Counted from the first letter of the stretch, positions 27,337-36,725 are shown. The stretch: 64,000 nucleotides of DNA from Mesobacillus persicus (GCF_900109925.1 NZ_FOBW01000011.1:62001-126000), one strand, 5' to 3'. A program made the numbers and translations. The notes: a model not told the origin generated them from the letters alone.

Positions 27337-28047
27337 TTATAATTGACGAAGCTCTTGTTTAATTTCTGTTTTAGACTTTGTTTTTTCATCAATTTGTTTA
27401 ATTACACGCGCAGGAGTTCCAGCAACAACCGTATTAGGAGGTACGTCATCAACTACGATAGCTCCTGCAGCCACGACTGCTCCTTTACCTACTGTAACAC
27501 CCTCTAATACTACAGCGTTCGCTCCAATAACAACATCGTCTTCAACAACAACTGGTTTTGCAGAAGGAGGCTCAATGACTCCTGCTAACACGGTACCAGC
27601 ACCAATATGACAGTTCTTACCTACAGTAGCTCGTCCACCTAAAACAACATTCATATCAATCATTGTACCTTCGCCAATGACAGATCCAATATTGATCGAT
27701 GCTCCCATCATAATAACTGCATTATCACCAATTTCAACCTGGTCACGAATAATGGCACCTGGCTCAATTCTTGCTTTAATGTTTTTCATATCCAATAAAG
27801 GAATAGCTGAATTTCTTCGGTCATTTTCAACGACGTAATCTTCAATTTTCGCTTGATTTTCTTCAATGACAGGGGAGATTTCAGACCATTCACCGAAAAC
27901 AACACCCGTATTACCTGTAATGAATGATTTTGAGCTAGGGCCAAAATCAATTCCTTCTAACTCACCTTTAACATATACTTTTACCGGGGTAGCCTTTTTG
28001 CTATTTTGAATAAAAGAAATAATTTCATTTGCATCCATCATTTTCAT
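27337..28047 (-). CDS. dapH: Tetrahydrodipicolinate N-acetyltransferase
   Basis: Left-handed beta-helix acetyltransferase, 236 residues, that acetylates tetrahydrodipicolinate using acetyl-CoA (YkuQ). The N-terminus [16 protein letters not shown] is nearly identical to the B. subtilis protein. The hexapeptide repeats run from about residue 90 ([23 protein letters not shown]) to residue 200. Start at ATG 28047 after GGAGGGAA; the longer frame from 28116 is unsupported. First gene of a dapH-dapL unit; patA, the next enzyme of this branch, is 9 kb away on the other strand. Confidence 0.95.
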   Translation of the reverse strand: MKMMDANEIISFIQNSKKATPVKVYVKGELEGIDFGPSSKSFITGNTGVVFGEWSEISPVIEENQAKIEDYVVENDRRNSAIPLLDMKNIKARIEPGAIIRDQVEIGDNAVIMMGASINIGSVIGEGTMIDMNVVLGGRATVGKNCHIGAGTVLAGVIEPPSAKPVVVEDDVVIGANAVVLEGVTVGKGAVVAAGAIVVDDVPPNTVVAGTPARVIKQIDEKTKSKTEIKQELRQL

Positions 28048-28131
28048 TGGATTCCCTCCATCATAATATGTATTCACACTAAAAATTACTTTACCAAACA
28101 AAAGAATGTAAGACAAGAAATAGGCTGATTT

Positions 28132-29013
28132 TTATGGAAGTTCTTTTATATGTTCCTTTACAATCTCAATAAATGCTTGAACTTGATTAAGCTGAAATGC
28201 TGACTCATACCCAATCAGCCATGTATCGCGCTTAAGTTGAACCCCATTCGGATTAAGAAGGGGGATTTTAAATATGTTCTCCTCGGCACCGTTTAGGGTG
28301 ATTTCAGGTAGAATCGCATACCCAATTCCATTAAAGGTCATTTGTTTGCATGTTTCGATTTGGTCGACAATAATCGTTCGCTTCGGTGCCGTCTGAAAGT
28401 TACGCATCCACCATTCCTGAATCTCCTGGTAATAGTTTGAATCACTTTTGAATTGAATGAACGGTCGATCCGTTTCTAATACCTGTTCTGGCTTCGTAAT
28501 CTCGGTATCTACAAGATTTAGCCTATCTTCAAACAAGTGCATCTTGACCCCCTTCCAGTCAGGAGTGCCGCGAACGATACCGATATGTGCCTGATCTTCA
28601 TACAAAGCCTTGGATATTTCACTGCTCCAGCCGGTAACCAGAGAAATTTTCGCTTGGGGGTGTTTTTTGACAAATTTTTTCAAAACCTGCGGGAGCCAGT
28701 TTTGCCCAACAATGGAAGCAACAGCAATCTTAAGTGTACCGTATACTTCAGAGTCTAATGAAGTAATTGCCTCTCTTACCTTTTCCTCCTTGGCCATCAT
28801 TTCATTCGCAAACTGGATAACCATTTCTCCAGCAGGCGTTAAGGAGAGACCTTTTTGAGAACGGATAAATAATTTAGTTCCCCATTCTTTTTCAATCGAC
28901 TGAAGCCTTTGAGACAAAGCTGGTTGCGAGACAAATAAACGTTCTGCCGCTTTTCTCATGTTCATCTCCTGAGCCAGAATCGAAAGTAAATGGACCTCGG
29001 AAAGTGTAGACAA
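28132..29013 (-). CDS. ccpC: LysR-type regulator CcpC
   Basis: LysR-family transcription factor, 293 residues: N-terminal winged helix with AAERLFVSQPALSQRLQSIE and a C-terminal periplasmic-binding-like effector domain. In B. subtilis CcpC (YkuM) represses citB and citZ and senses citrate. The identification relies on the position between ykuL and dapH and on general similarity; effector-site residues cannot be verified here. The start is TTG 29013 behind GGAGG. It lies 29 nt downstream of the MDR transporter gene on the same strand. Confidence 0.8.
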   Translation of the reverse strand: MSTLSEVHLLSILAQEMNMRKAAERLFVSQPALSQRLQSIEKEWGTKLFIRSQKGLSLTPAGEMVIQFANEMMAKEEKVREAITSLDSEVYGTLKIAVASIVGQNWLPQVLKKFVKKHPQAKISLVTGWSSEISKALYEDQAHIGIVRGTPDWKGVKMHLFEDRLNLVDTEITKPEQVLETDRPFIQFKSDSNYYQEIQEWWMRNFQTAPKRTIIVDQIETCKQMTFNGIGYAILPEITLNGAEENIFKIPLLNPNGVQLKRDTWLIGYESAFQLNQVQAFIEIVKEHIKELP

Positions 29014-29042
29014 TCATCCCTCCCCCTTTCATTCTTACAGTT

Positions 29043-30578
29043 TTAGGACGATATGGTTTCCTCTTTTTCCACCTCTTTTTTAGGTAGAAAGACGACGAGA
29101 ATCATGCTTAAAATGGCAAATCCTAGCACAACAAGATACACAGTGTGCAAAGCCCCAGTTAGGGTTTCCTGAAGTAGCCCTTTCATCGATTCTGACAGCT
29201 GATTACGCTCCGTCTCACCAAGTAAGTGATTGATTGATTCAAGCGAAACGTCCGATTGAGCAAATTCGCTTTGTCCTGTTAAATCGGCTTTAATACTACT
29301 ATTTAGGACACCACCAAGCAAAGCAGCTCCGAGTGTATTCCCAAAATTCCTCATAAACATATTACTCGCTGTTGCAGCTCCCCGTTGCTCCCATGAGACG
29401 GTACTCTGAATGGATACAATAAAGGCTGTACTCGTTAAGCCCATTCCAATCCCAATGACAAATGAACCCAATGCAGCCCAAAGTGGTCCAGCTTCAGGAG
29501 ACAAGTTGGCAAATAGCAGGCTCCCGAGGATTAATGCTCCGCCACCTAATAAGGAGGTCGCCCGAAAGCCGATGGAAAGCAATAAGCGGCCAGACAATGT
29601 TGATGCAATCGGCCAACCGATGGACATTGCTGTTAATGTAAATCCAGCAACAATAGGCGATTGTTCCATCACAGCTTGAACAAAAGCCGGTAAGAAACTA
29701 GAAATCCCAATCAAAATAACGCCTGTTGTGAGCGAAGTTAGATTTGCTATTAGAATGGACCTTTCCTTCCAAATTGAAAAGGGCATCATCGGTTCTTCCA
29801 CTCGCTTCTCATTCAGAACAAAGAGGATAAATGCAACTACACTCACAAAACCAAGAGAAATACCCAAGGAAGAATCCCAAGCAATATTTACCCCCCCTTC
29901 GACTAGAAGAACCATTATAGTACTAATCGCAACAGTTAAAAGCACCGCTCCTGAATAATCAATTTTGTGTTTTTTCTTTTCAACCTTTTCATGCAGGTAA
30001 AACCAAATTCCGGCAATCGCAAGGAAGCCCAAGGGAATATTAAGCCAAAACACATAACGCCAGCTGACAAATTCAACAAGTAGACCACCAATGGCTGGAC
30101 CTGAAACAGCTGATATCCCCCAAACACTTGATAAGTAGCCCTGAATTTTCGCTCTCTCTTCTTTCGTATAGATGTCCCCAATGATGGTTGTCGCAATCGG
30201 TGTAACCGCTCCTGCGCCAAAACCTTGAATAAGACGAAAGACAATCAACATTTCCATTGAGGTTGCTAGCCCACAAAGAATAGAGCCAATCAAAAAAATC
30301 GAAATGCCAAATATAAGAATTGGTTTTCTACCGAAAAGATCAGCAAGCTTGCCATAGATAAGAACGGTTACAGCGTTCATTAATAAATAAGCTGAAAATA
30401 CCCAACTATACTTTGAAAAACCACCCAAATCGCCAACAATTTCAGGCATGGCAGTCGATACAATTGTTGCTTCAATCGCCCCCATGAAAGTAGCAAGCAT
30501 GACGGATGCAAGGACAAGCGTTTTTTTTGTTCTTTTGCCATTATCTTGCGACGATAGAAGTTCTCTGTCTCTTCCCAA
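29043..30578 (-). CDS. DHA2-family (EmrB/QacA-type) MFS drug transporter
   Basis: Major facilitator of 511 residues with about 14 predicted membrane helices. Signature motifs: FMGAIEATIVSTAMPEIVGDL at helix 1, GKLADLFGRKPIL (motif A) and RLIQGFGAGAVTPIATTII (motif C region). It probably expels drugs or toxic compounds by proton antiport. The start is TTG 30578, 7 nt behind GGGGGGAGGAG. It does not occur at this place in B. subtilis as far as I recall, so it is a likely local insertion between darB and ccpC. Confidence 0.87.
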   Translation of the reverse strand: MGRDRELLSSQDNGKRTKKTLVLASVMLATFMGAIEATIVSTAMPEIVGDLGGFSKYSWVFSAYLLMNAVTVLIYGKLADLFGRKPILIFGISIFLIGSILCGLATSMEMLIVFRLIQGFGAGAVTPIATTIIGDIYTKEERAKIQGYLSSVWGISAVSGPAIGGLLVEFVSWRYVFWLNIPLGFLAIAGIWFYLHEKVEKKKHKIDYSGAVLLTVAISTIMVLLVEGGVNIAWDSSLGISLGFVSVVAFILFVLNEKRVEEPMMPFSIWKERSILIANLTSLTTGVILIGISSFLPAFVQAVMEQSPIVAGFTLTAMSIGWPIASTLSGRLLLSIGFRATSLLGGGALILGSLLFANLSPEAGPLWAALGSFVIGIGMGLTSTAFIVSIQSTVSWEQRGAATASNMFMRNFGNTLGAALLGGVLNSSIKADLTGQSEFAQSDVSLESINHLLGETERNQLSESMKGLLQETLTGALHTVYLVVLGFAILSMILVVFLPKKEVEKEETISS

Positions 30579-30607
30579 TCTCTCTCCTCCCCCCAAAGTA
30601 AAACGGA

Positions 30608-30629
30608 AGCCCCCGTATACCCGGGGGCT
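30608..30629 (-). terminator. Hairpin between darB and the MFS gene
   Basis: Stem AGCCCCCG / CGGGGGCT with a 6-nt loop, 12 nt below the darB stop; U-tract is short (TTCCGTTTTA). Confidence 0.7.
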
Positions 30630-30640
30630 AACATATCAAT

Positions 30641-31069
30641 CTATTGAGCACTTTCCAACCTTTTGAGTACCGCTCTTCTCGTTAGAATACCTTCAAAATA
30701 TCCCTTATCATCTTCTACACATAAGAAAGGATGGTCAACAAGATACTTTAAGGACGCTTGTAGCGTTGATTCAATCCTAATTCTTGGTATATCCTTGTTC
30801 ATAACCTCTTCAACCCGTTTATCTTCTAAAGTTTCAAACTCTATTCGTTCAAGTCCCATTATTGAATCCATAATAATTGGAGTACTGATTAGACCGTGTA
30901 GACGGTACTGAGGATCTAAAACGGGGATGGCCGTATAGCCACTCCTTGTCAAAACAAGCAACGCGTGCTCAAGGCTATTCCCCATCTGTACATGGGCAAC
31001 TCTTTCAGAAGGAATCATAAGATCTTTTATGTACACTTTTAATAATCCTCCGCTTCGCAAACTAAACAT
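30641..31069 (-). CDS. darB: Cyclic di-AMP receptor DarB (YkuL), CBS-domain protein
   Basis: A 142-residue protein with a tandem CBS pair: ERVAHVQMGNSLEHALLVLT at the N-terminus and VEEVMNKDIPRIRIESTLQ in the second CBS unit. In B. subtilis DarB/CbpB binds c-di-AMP and, when unliganded, interacts with Rel and pyruvate carboxylase. It aligns without gaps to the N-terminal 30 residues of B. subtilis YkuL from ATG 31069. An internal GTG with a GGAGG site exists but would remove a conserved region. Confidence 0.88.
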   Translation of the reverse strand: MFSLRSGGLLKVYIKDLMIPSERVAHVQMGNSLEHALLVLTRSGYTAIPVLDPQYRLHGLISTPIIMDSIMGLERIEFETLEDKRVEEVMNKDIPRIRIESTLQASLKYLVDHPFLCVEDDKGYFEGILTRRAVLKRLESAQ

Positions 31070-31130
31070 GGTTCATCCCTAGAACTCCCTAGTTTATTTC
31101 TATATCGTTTTCATTTTAACATAATTTTGC

Positions 31131-31244
31131 CTATATTGCTTTTGAATCCGCTTCTTTTATTCTATAGCTTGTGTTAACCCGGCGCTTGGTTCTGCTGCCA
31201 TCAATCTGCTTAAAATCAATATTATATTCCTCTGGCATAGCCAT
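31131..31244 (-). CDS. Putative 37-residue protein between darB and ykuJ
   Basis: A short frame, MAMPEEYNIDFKQIDGSRTK... ending DSKAI, with a protein-like, charged composition. It starts right after the T-run of the ykuJ terminator and has no clear ribosome site, which weakens the call. In B. subtilis this spot holds ykuK and the small gene abbA; I cannot establish that this frame is related to either. It could be a remnant. Confidence 0.3.
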   Translation of the reverse strand: MAMPEEYNIDFKQIDGSRTKRRVNTSYRIKEADSKAI

Positions 31245-31254
31245 TCCAAAAAAA

Positions 31255-31276
31255 AGAGGCCTATTAAGCGGCCCCT
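31255..31276 (-). terminator. Terminator of ykuJ
   Basis: Stem AGGGGCC / GGCCTCT (one G-U) with an 8-nt loop, followed on the minus strand by eight T residues. Confidence 0.82.
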
Positions 31277-31281
31277 ACGTA

Positions 31282-31518
31282 TCATTGAATTAAGTCAAAG
31301 ATTTCAATTGTAATCATGTCGATATTATCAAATTGATATTTCTTTGGTTTTTCTTTTTCATTGTACACTTCAAGTTCATAAGTTTCTGTTTTCGGATGAT
31401 ATGTAACCTGACATTTACGTTCACCATTCACCTCAAAAAAGCGTTGTGCTGGTTCGCCATTTGCTGCTTGCTCTTGTAAATTTTTCAACCTTGTAATTAT
31501 GCCTTGTAGCTGTGACAT
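31282..31518 (-). CDS. ykuJ: YkuJ family protein
   Basis: A 78-residue soluble protein, MSQLQGIITRLKNLQEQAAN..., ending YQFDNIDMITIEIFDLIQ. N- and C-termini match B. subtilis YkuJ closely. A structure of the family is known but no function. ATG 31518 follows GGAGAGGG; an adjacent in-frame TTG would add one residue. Confidence 0.88.
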   Translation of the reverse strand: MSQLQGIITRLKNLQEQAANGEPAQRFFEVNGERKCQVTYHPKTETYELEVYNEKEKPKKYQFDNIDMITIEIFDLIQ

Positions 31519-31696
31519 CAATACCCTCTCCTTTCAGCCAAAACAATCATTTATAACTAGGATTAACTTTAGACATGATTCTATCCACATGAAATAAATT
31601 CTGAATATTCCAGTTCTATTCCTTTACATGCCAATATTAACAGAATAAAATAATGACAGGCATTTGTACAAGGAAAAGGTGCGAAAGGAGTGAAAT

Positions 31697-32653
31697 TTGT
31701 TGAAAAAACCAATTCAATTGGCAGAAAAAGTCTATCTCATTGATGGATATGATTTAGGAATGGCGGAGAGGACAGGAGCTTATGTTCTCAAGGAACAACA
31801 AATAACTCTTGTTGAGACTTCATCTAGTCCATCGGTTCCACATATCCTTCAAGGACTTAAGGAACTAGATATATCACCAGAGGAAATAGAATTCGTCATT
31901 GTCACACATATTCACCTTGATCATTCCGGAGGTGCAGGATTGCTTCTAGAACATTGCCCAAACGCAAAGGTCATTGTTCACCCGAAGGGAGCTCGACATC
32001 TCTCGAACCCCGCAAAACTGATTGCTAGTGCTAAGGCTGTTTATGGTGAAAAATTTGACACGTTATTTAATCCGATATTACCAATTGCTGAAGACCGTCT
32101 CATCATTAAACAAGACCAAGAGACACTCGAAGTTGGGAATGATACCACCTTGACCTTTTATGACACTCCAGGCCATTCTAACCATCATTTTAGTATTTAC
32201 CATCCAAATGTTAATGGGATTTTTGCGGGGGACACTGTAGGTATCTATTACCCTCAACTAAAGAGGAAAGGAATCGATTTTTATATTCCATCCACCTCAC
32301 CGAATCAATTTGACCCTGACAAAATGTTAAAATCCCTGAGTATGTATAAGCATTTAAAGGTCCAACGTCTCTTTTTTGGCCACTATGGGATGTCAGAAAA
32401 TCCCCAAGAGGCTTATAAACAGGTAGAAGCTTGGCTTCCTATTTTCATAAATGAAGCCAAAGAGGCATTCGATGAAGCGAATGATTTTGAATCTCGAACC
32501 AAATCGGTTACAAAACGTCTTTTTAAAAAGCTAAAAGAGGATTTACAAAACAAAGGACTTAAGGATGATGATCCTATTTTTGATGTTCTAAGCTTAGATT
32601 TAGAGGTCAGTGGGATGGGCTTGATTGACTATCTGAACAAGCAAAAATCATAA
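31697..32653 (+). CDS. MBL-fold metallohydrolase
   Basis: Metallo-beta-lactamase fold hydrolase of 318 residues with the canonical THIHLDHSGG (about residues 74-83), a later His in DTPGHSNHHF and the metal-bridging GDTVG. The C-terminal third is helical and Lys/Glu-rich. Substrate unknown; related proteins include glyoxalase II-like thiolesterases. TTG 31697 is 6 nt after GGAG. It is followed after 19 nt by a glutaredoxin-like gene, suggesting a role in thiol chemistry, which is only inference. Confidence 0.82.
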   Translation: MLKKPIQLAEKVYLIDGYDLGMAERTGAYVLKEQQITLVETSSSPSVPHILQGLKELDISPEEIEFVIVTHIHLDHSGGAGLLLEHCPNAKVIVHPKGARHLSNPAKLIASAKAVYGEKFDTLFNPILPIAEDRLIIKQDQETLEVGNDTTLTFYDTPGHSNHHFSIYHPNVNGIFAGDTVGIYYPQLKRKGIDFYIPSTSPNQFDPDKMLKSLSMYKHLKVQRLFFGHYGMSENPQEAYKQVEAWLPIFINEAKEAFDEANDFESRTKSVTKRLFKKLKEDLQNKGLKDDDPIFDVLSLDLEVSGMGLIDYLNKQKS

Positions 32654-32671
32654 AACGGAGGTACCCAACTT

Positions 32672-32908
32672 ATGTCAGAGCTTATCATATATACACAAAA
32701 TGATTGCCCTCCATGTAAGATTGTTAAAATGTTTCTTAATGAACATAACGTTGATTTCCAAGAAAAAAACATCAGCACAGATGAAAAGGCTAGACAAGAG
32801 CTAACGAAAACCTATGGTGCCTATTCCACTCCTACTGTCGTGATTGGAAAAGAAGTAATTATTGGTTTTAATCTCGAAAAACTAAGCAGAACGTTGAATA
32901 TAGAATAG
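32672..32908 (+). CDS. Glutaredoxin/NrdH-like protein
   Basis: A 78-residue thioredoxin-fold protein with the redox motif CPPCK at residues 12-16 and the cis-Pro segment YSTPTVVIG. Size and motif suit NrdH or small glutaredoxins that reduce protein disulfides. It follows the MBL hydrolase in a two-gene operon closed by a strong terminator. Confidence 0.85.
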   Translation: MSELIIYTQNDCPPCKIVKMFLNEHNVDFQEKNISTDEKARQELTKTYGAYSTPTVVIGKEVIIGFNLEKLSRTLNIE

Positions 32909-32920
32909 CGAATTTAAACA

Positions 32921-32952
32921 ACAAGAAGGCCCATTTTGGTAGGCCTTCTTGT
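32921..32952 (+). terminator. Terminator of the MBL-glutaredoxin operon
   Basis: Perfect 11-bp stem ACAAGAAGGCC / GGCCTTCTTGT with a 10-nt loop. Confidence 0.82.
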
Positions 32953-33060
32953 GTCTATATTTCCTTTTATGTAAACTGCTTACCGCTCATGGTGTTTTTT
33001 CCAATGCCCTGGTAGCATAACAACAATGTTCTCTAACAAAGCTTATCATTAACATGCATT

Positions 33061-33600
33061 TTATAAGGAATCCGCAAAATTGGCTTTTTCTAACACTTCC
33101 CTTGGAAGGTTATCATTTTGGATTGCTTGAATCTTCCATCCTGTATTTTCACTTTTTAATTCTAGAGCTACGTAATGATCATCATAGGTGACTGGACCTT
33201 CCGTTGATGCAGGAAAAAACTCTACAACAAAGACAGAGTCATTTAACTGAACGACCTTGGTTTGATTAGAATAAGTATAAAAAGGAATATAGTAGCGAGC
33301 AAAGTCAGATCCAAGGGTGAAAAACTTCCCATTTTCTTCAACTACATTTTCTTTTATGAACATGTCAATGTAGTCGTCACTAAAATATGGAAATAATACT
33401 TCCTTTACTCCCTCCAGACTCCGCTCCACTTCGCTTAACGAAACCTGAGCTGAAAAGGCGTCCTCTAAGAAAGCAAAGATTTCCTCTTGATTTAACAGTG
33501 TCGTCTCCCTATCTTTATCTCTTTCTGAGTTTGCTTGAAGCGGCAATACGATGATAAAAACCACGATGCAAAGGATGAGAAGATTTATTCGCCTGTCCAT
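33061..33600 (-). CDS. Secreted/anchored DUF3993-like protein
   Basis: A 179-residue protein with an N-terminal signal sequence or anchor (about residues 5-22, no lipobox Cys) and an extracellular part with VKEVLFPYFSDDYIDMFIKE and YIPFYTYSNQTKVV. This resembles DUF3993 proteins of Bacillus. Its position next to ykuI recalls B. subtilis ykuH, but I cannot confirm that match. Function unknown. Confidence 0.6.
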   Translation of the reverse strand: MDRRINLLILCIVVFIIVLPLQANSERDKDRETTLLNQEEIFAFLEDAFSAQVSLSEVERSLEGVKEVLFPYFSDDYIDMFIKENVVEENGKFFTLGSDFARYYIPFYTYSNQTKVVQLNDSVFVVEFFPASTEGPVTYDDHYVALELKSENTGWKIQAIQNDNLPREVLEKANFADSL

Positions 33601-33757
33601 GACCGTCCCCCATTCAGAAGCTGATTAACTCTAATTTTAACAACTGGACAGTATGTCTAGAACAAAAATCGTTCGCAAAATACCCCTATGTTTTGACAGC
33701 AACTGACCTTTTTTATCGAACAATCAAAAACAATACGATATGATACGCAAAGAAAAA

Positions 33758-33774
33758 CCCCTTTTAAAAAGGGG
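33758..33774 (-). terminator. Terminator of ykuI
   Basis: Stem CCCCTTTT / AAAAGGGG; the minus strand continues TTTTTC. It lies 15 nt below the ykuI stop. Confidence 0.72.
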
Positions 33775-33788
33775 ACTAACCTCGAGGA

Positions 33789-35003
33789 CTAAAATAGACC
33801 TTCCCTATCAAATAAATATGAGGATGATAGGTCAATAAACAAAAAATGCTGTGAGTTAATCGGCAAACAGAATGTTCGGATGGCTACTCCTGTTTCGATA
33901 TCATTATATCTATCTGATAAAATCCCTTTTTTCTCGTTTCTCATCTTAATAATATTCTCGAGAAAATAAGGTCTCCAGCTCCAATTCTTCCCTTCATATT
34001 CAGGTTGAATAAGCCAACTATCATCCAATTTAAAAAGGTTAGGAGATTTTTGAAAGCCATCCTCATCGCAAATATACATTCTAAAGGCAATCTCATCTAG
34101 CTCTCTTGAAAGAACTTCCAATAGTTGTGTATAGTGTAAAACTTTTCGATTTCGGTTCAGCATATCCTGTACCCGGGAATCAAATTCTTCACGTAATGAA
34201 AACAAATTTTCGAGTTTTTTCTTTTCAGATAATATAAATTCATGGCATTCTTGTTTTAGTCGTTCTTTCATTATCCCACGGTCTAGAAAGTCAACTTGGG
34301 GCTTACTCAGATAAAAGCCCTGATAAAACCTCCCCCCGTTCTTCCATGCAAATTGTAGCTGAAAAGCTGTTTCAATATTTTCGAATAGAAGGGCAGCTCC
34401 GATTTTACGCGCAAGCATGGAGAGCGAGAATAAAATATTTTGATAGGTAGGCCCTGCCGCTGTCGATCTTAATACCTGGAGGTCAACCTTCAGGATATCA
34501 GGCTCTAACTGACTGATTCGGTCCAAATGGCTACTATCATTGCCCATCTTATCAATAGCTATTTTCATCCCAAAAGTCCGATAATACCTTAATAAATGAT
34601 CCAAATCCTTTGATTTCCCATCAGAGTTTCGTTCAGATACTTCAAGAACAATTCGATTGGGGTTCAACCCTTGTCTACTAAACTTGGTGATAAGTTGTAG
34701 GAGCTTCTCCTCCTCATCATGAATCAAAAGTTCTGCATCACGGTTAATAAAAAATAGAATGTCCTTTTCTAAATGCTTTGCCTTGTTAAATGCTTTTTCT
34801 AATATAATCAAATCAACTTCTAAACGATATTCTTCTGGTATTTCTTTATCTTGAAAAAAAGGACCTAAACTTATTGTCTCCTCTTTTGTTTGAAATCTTC
34901 CTAGTATTTCATAAGCAATGATTCGGTGCTCATCAGCACTAAATATAGGCTGAAAGAACGGAATTACATGATCCAAATCGCTAAGAATGTCTAATGCATC
35001 CAT
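33789..35003 (-). CDS. ykuI: YkuI-type degenerate EAL-domain protein
   Basis: A 404-residue cytoplasmic protein: an EAL-like domain (about residues 12-245) followed by a helical linker and a C-terminal PAS-like YkuI_C domain. The EAL signature reads YEILGR, and the usual DDFG loop reads DKMG, so key acidic residues differ from active phosphodiesterases. The motifs FENIETAFQL and QGFYLSKPQ are kept. B. subtilis YkuI binds c-di-GMP without showing hydrolysis, which these substitutions fit. ATG 35003 follows GGGAGAGGG. Confidence 0.88.
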   Translation of the reverse strand: MDALDILSDLDHVIPFFQPIFSADEHRIIAYEILGRFQTKEETISLGPFFQDKEIPEEYRLEVDLIILEKAFNKAKHLEKDILFFINRDAELLIHDEEEKLLQLITKFSRQGLNPNRIVLEVSERNSDGKSKDLDHLLRYYRTFGMKIAIDKMGNDSSHLDRISQLEPDILKVDLQVLRSTAAGPTYQNILFSLSMLARKIGAALLFENIETAFQLQFAWKNGGRFYQGFYLSKPQVDFLDRGIMKERLKQECHEFILSEKKKLENLFSLREEFDSRVQDMLNRNRKVLHYTQLLEVLSRELDEIAFRMYICDEDGFQKSPNLFKLDDSWLIQPEYEGKNWSWRPYFLENIIKMRNEKKGILSDRYNDIETGVAIRTFCLPINSQHFLFIDLSSSYLFDREGLF

Positions 35004-35194
35004 AGAACCCTCTCCCTGATTGTTCTCTTAACATGAGAAAACTGAAACGATGCTACGTCTCTATTAAATCATTTTACCATTTTTTCCATCCCCTAACCAA
35101 GTACCTTACTCGGAAAACGACTTAAGAATTGCTTCTATTTTCAAGAAATATCTGATATATTATAAGGACATTTTAAATAGGTTGGGAAACTTAT

Positions 35195-36070
35195 ATGCCT
35201 AAAAATTTGACAAGACGGTCTTTTTTCAAACAACTCTTTGGAGGATTATTTGCGTTAGGTGGGTTTAGTACAGTTGGCTATTACTATGCCCATGAGATAG
35301 AACCACATCGGCTAGAGATTACAAATCATTCTCTCATTAGCCCCTCTCTTCCTCGAGTATTTAACGGCTTAAAAATTGTTCAATTCAGTGACACTCACAT
35401 AGGATTTCAATACACCCTTGAACAATTCCAAAATTTAATGGTAACAATCAATGAGTTAGAGCCAGATATTATAGTTTTCACAGGTGATTTAATGGATAAC
35501 CCTACTGAGTTTAAGGAGACAACCAAAATTGTCCAATCACTGAAGACTTTAAATTCAAAGCTTGGCAAATTCGCCGTATACGGAAATCACGACCACGGAG
35601 GATACGGTTCGGATATTTATCGAAAGATCATACAGGATTCGGGTTTTACTCTGCTTGTTAATGATTCAAACTCTATTCAGCTAATCGATGGAAGTTCCAT
35701 TCACATTGCAGGTGTCGACGATTCCATGCTCGGCCAACCTGATATCGGAAAAGCACTAATGGGTATACAAGGTGAAAATTCCTATACCATCCTACTTTCT
35801 CATGCACCTGATTTAGCCGACATTGCCGCATCATATAATATCCAATTACAGTTAAGCGGACATAGTCACGGAGGTCAAATTCAGATACCTGTCTATGGTC
35901 CTCTCGTCATGCCCCCTTACGCTGAAAAATATCCAGAAGGATTTTACCATCTTGGCGAAAATAATCGATTGACTCTTTACGTCAATCGCGGTCTAGGGAC
36001 GACAAGACTACCATTTCGATTTTTATCACAGCCAGAATTGACTTTGTTTACACTTTACCAAAAAGGGTAA
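35195..36070 (+). CDS. ykuE: Tat-exported metallophosphoesterase YkuE
   Basis: Calcineurin-like phosphoesterase of 291 residues. The N-terminus NLTRRSFFKQLFGG is a twin-arginine signal, as in B. subtilis YkuE, which is a Tat substrate that stays at the wall. Metal-binding motifs: FSDTHIG, TGDLMDN, YGNHDHGG and SGHSHGGQI. The biological phosphoester is not known. It is divergent from ykuI and precedes ykyB. Confidence 0.92.
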   Translation: MPKNLTRRSFFKQLFGGLFALGGFSTVGYYYAHEIEPHRLEITNHSLISPSLPRVFNGLKIVQFSDTHIGFQYTLEQFQNLMVTINELEPDIIVFTGDLMDNPTEFKETTKIVQSLKTLNSKLGKFAVYGNHDHGGYGSDIYRKIIQDSGFTLLVNDSNSIQLIDGSSIHIAGVDDSMLGQPDIGKALMGIQGENSYTILLSHAPDLADIAASYNIQLQLSGHSHGGQIQIPVYGPLVMPPYAEKYPEGFYHLGENNRLTLYVNRGLGTTRLPFRFLSQPELTLFTLYQKG

Positions 36071-36186
36071 ATGGGTAACGTGAGGCTATAGGCCTTATAA
36101 CATTATATAAACCCTTATTCTAAATGTTCTTAAAACAAAAGTAAGGAAATCAGCTGCTTTCTGTTTTTTTCTACTATCATTAGGGG

Positions 36187-36192
36187 TATAAT
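36187..36192 (+). promoter_or_regulatory. -10 box of ykyB
   Basis: TATAAT at 36187-36192; the -35 is only a T-run. It lies 10 nt before an in-frame ATG (36202), so a start there would be nearly leaderless; this helps place the ykyB start at TTG 36226. Confidence 0.55.
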
Positions 36193-36225
36193 ATTCTTAT
36201 CATGAAAGAGAAAGGAGCTCTAAAA

Positions 36226-36693
36226 TTGAACAGCGAAGGCCATAGGTATACCCCGATAAAACCGAGTATAGAAAACCTCTCCCAAGCAATCTACATTGTG
36301 AACCGTCATGCCAAGACTGCCCCTAACCCTAAGTTTTTATATCATCTTAAGCATGAAGCATTAATGAAACTATTAAAAGAAGGCAAGGCGAATAAAGTAG
36401 GTCTACATTTCTCACAAAATCCTAGGTTGAGTCAGCAACAGTCTGATGTACTTGTTTCTTGCGGTAAGTATTCTTTTCATATCCCACCGACAAAAACAGA
36501 CTTTGAAGCCCTCCCACACCTAGGAAAGTTGGACAATTCTGTCCGGAACCCTAAATCTACCCTTTCTCTGACGCAAGCGAAAAAGCTTTTACTTACCTAC
36601 ACAGGTCTTAAAGAAGACTCCAAACAACCGCTAGCTAAGAAAAAGCAATATCAAAAACCTGTTTTTAAAAAGTTAGGAGAAAGTTACTTTTAA
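36226..36693 (+). CDS. ykyB: YkyB-like protein
   Basis: A 155-residue basic soluble protein with LSQAIYIVNRHAKTAPNPKFLY and GLHFSQNPRLSQQQSDVLVS, matching the YkyB family adjacent to ykuC-ykuE in B. subtilis. Function unknown. The start is TTG 36226, 8 nt after GAAAGGAG; the upstream ATG 36202 has no ribosome site and almost no leader. A Rho-independent terminator follows. Confidence 0.82.
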   Translation: MNSEGHRYTPIKPSIENLSQAIYIVNRHAKTAPNPKFLYHLKHEALMKLLKEGKANKVGLHFSQNPRLSQQQSDVLVSCGKYSFHIPPTKTDFEALPHLGKLDNSVRNPKSTLSLTQAKKLLLTYTGLKEDSKQPLAKKKQYQKPVFKKLGESYF

Positions 36694-36725
36694 TATATTG
36701 AAAACAAAAAAACACTCATTACAAT

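Noticed and set aside
36145-36173. Terminator after ykuE
   Set aside because: The inverted repeat around CAGCTG has almost no loop and would not fold into a normal Rho-independent terminator.
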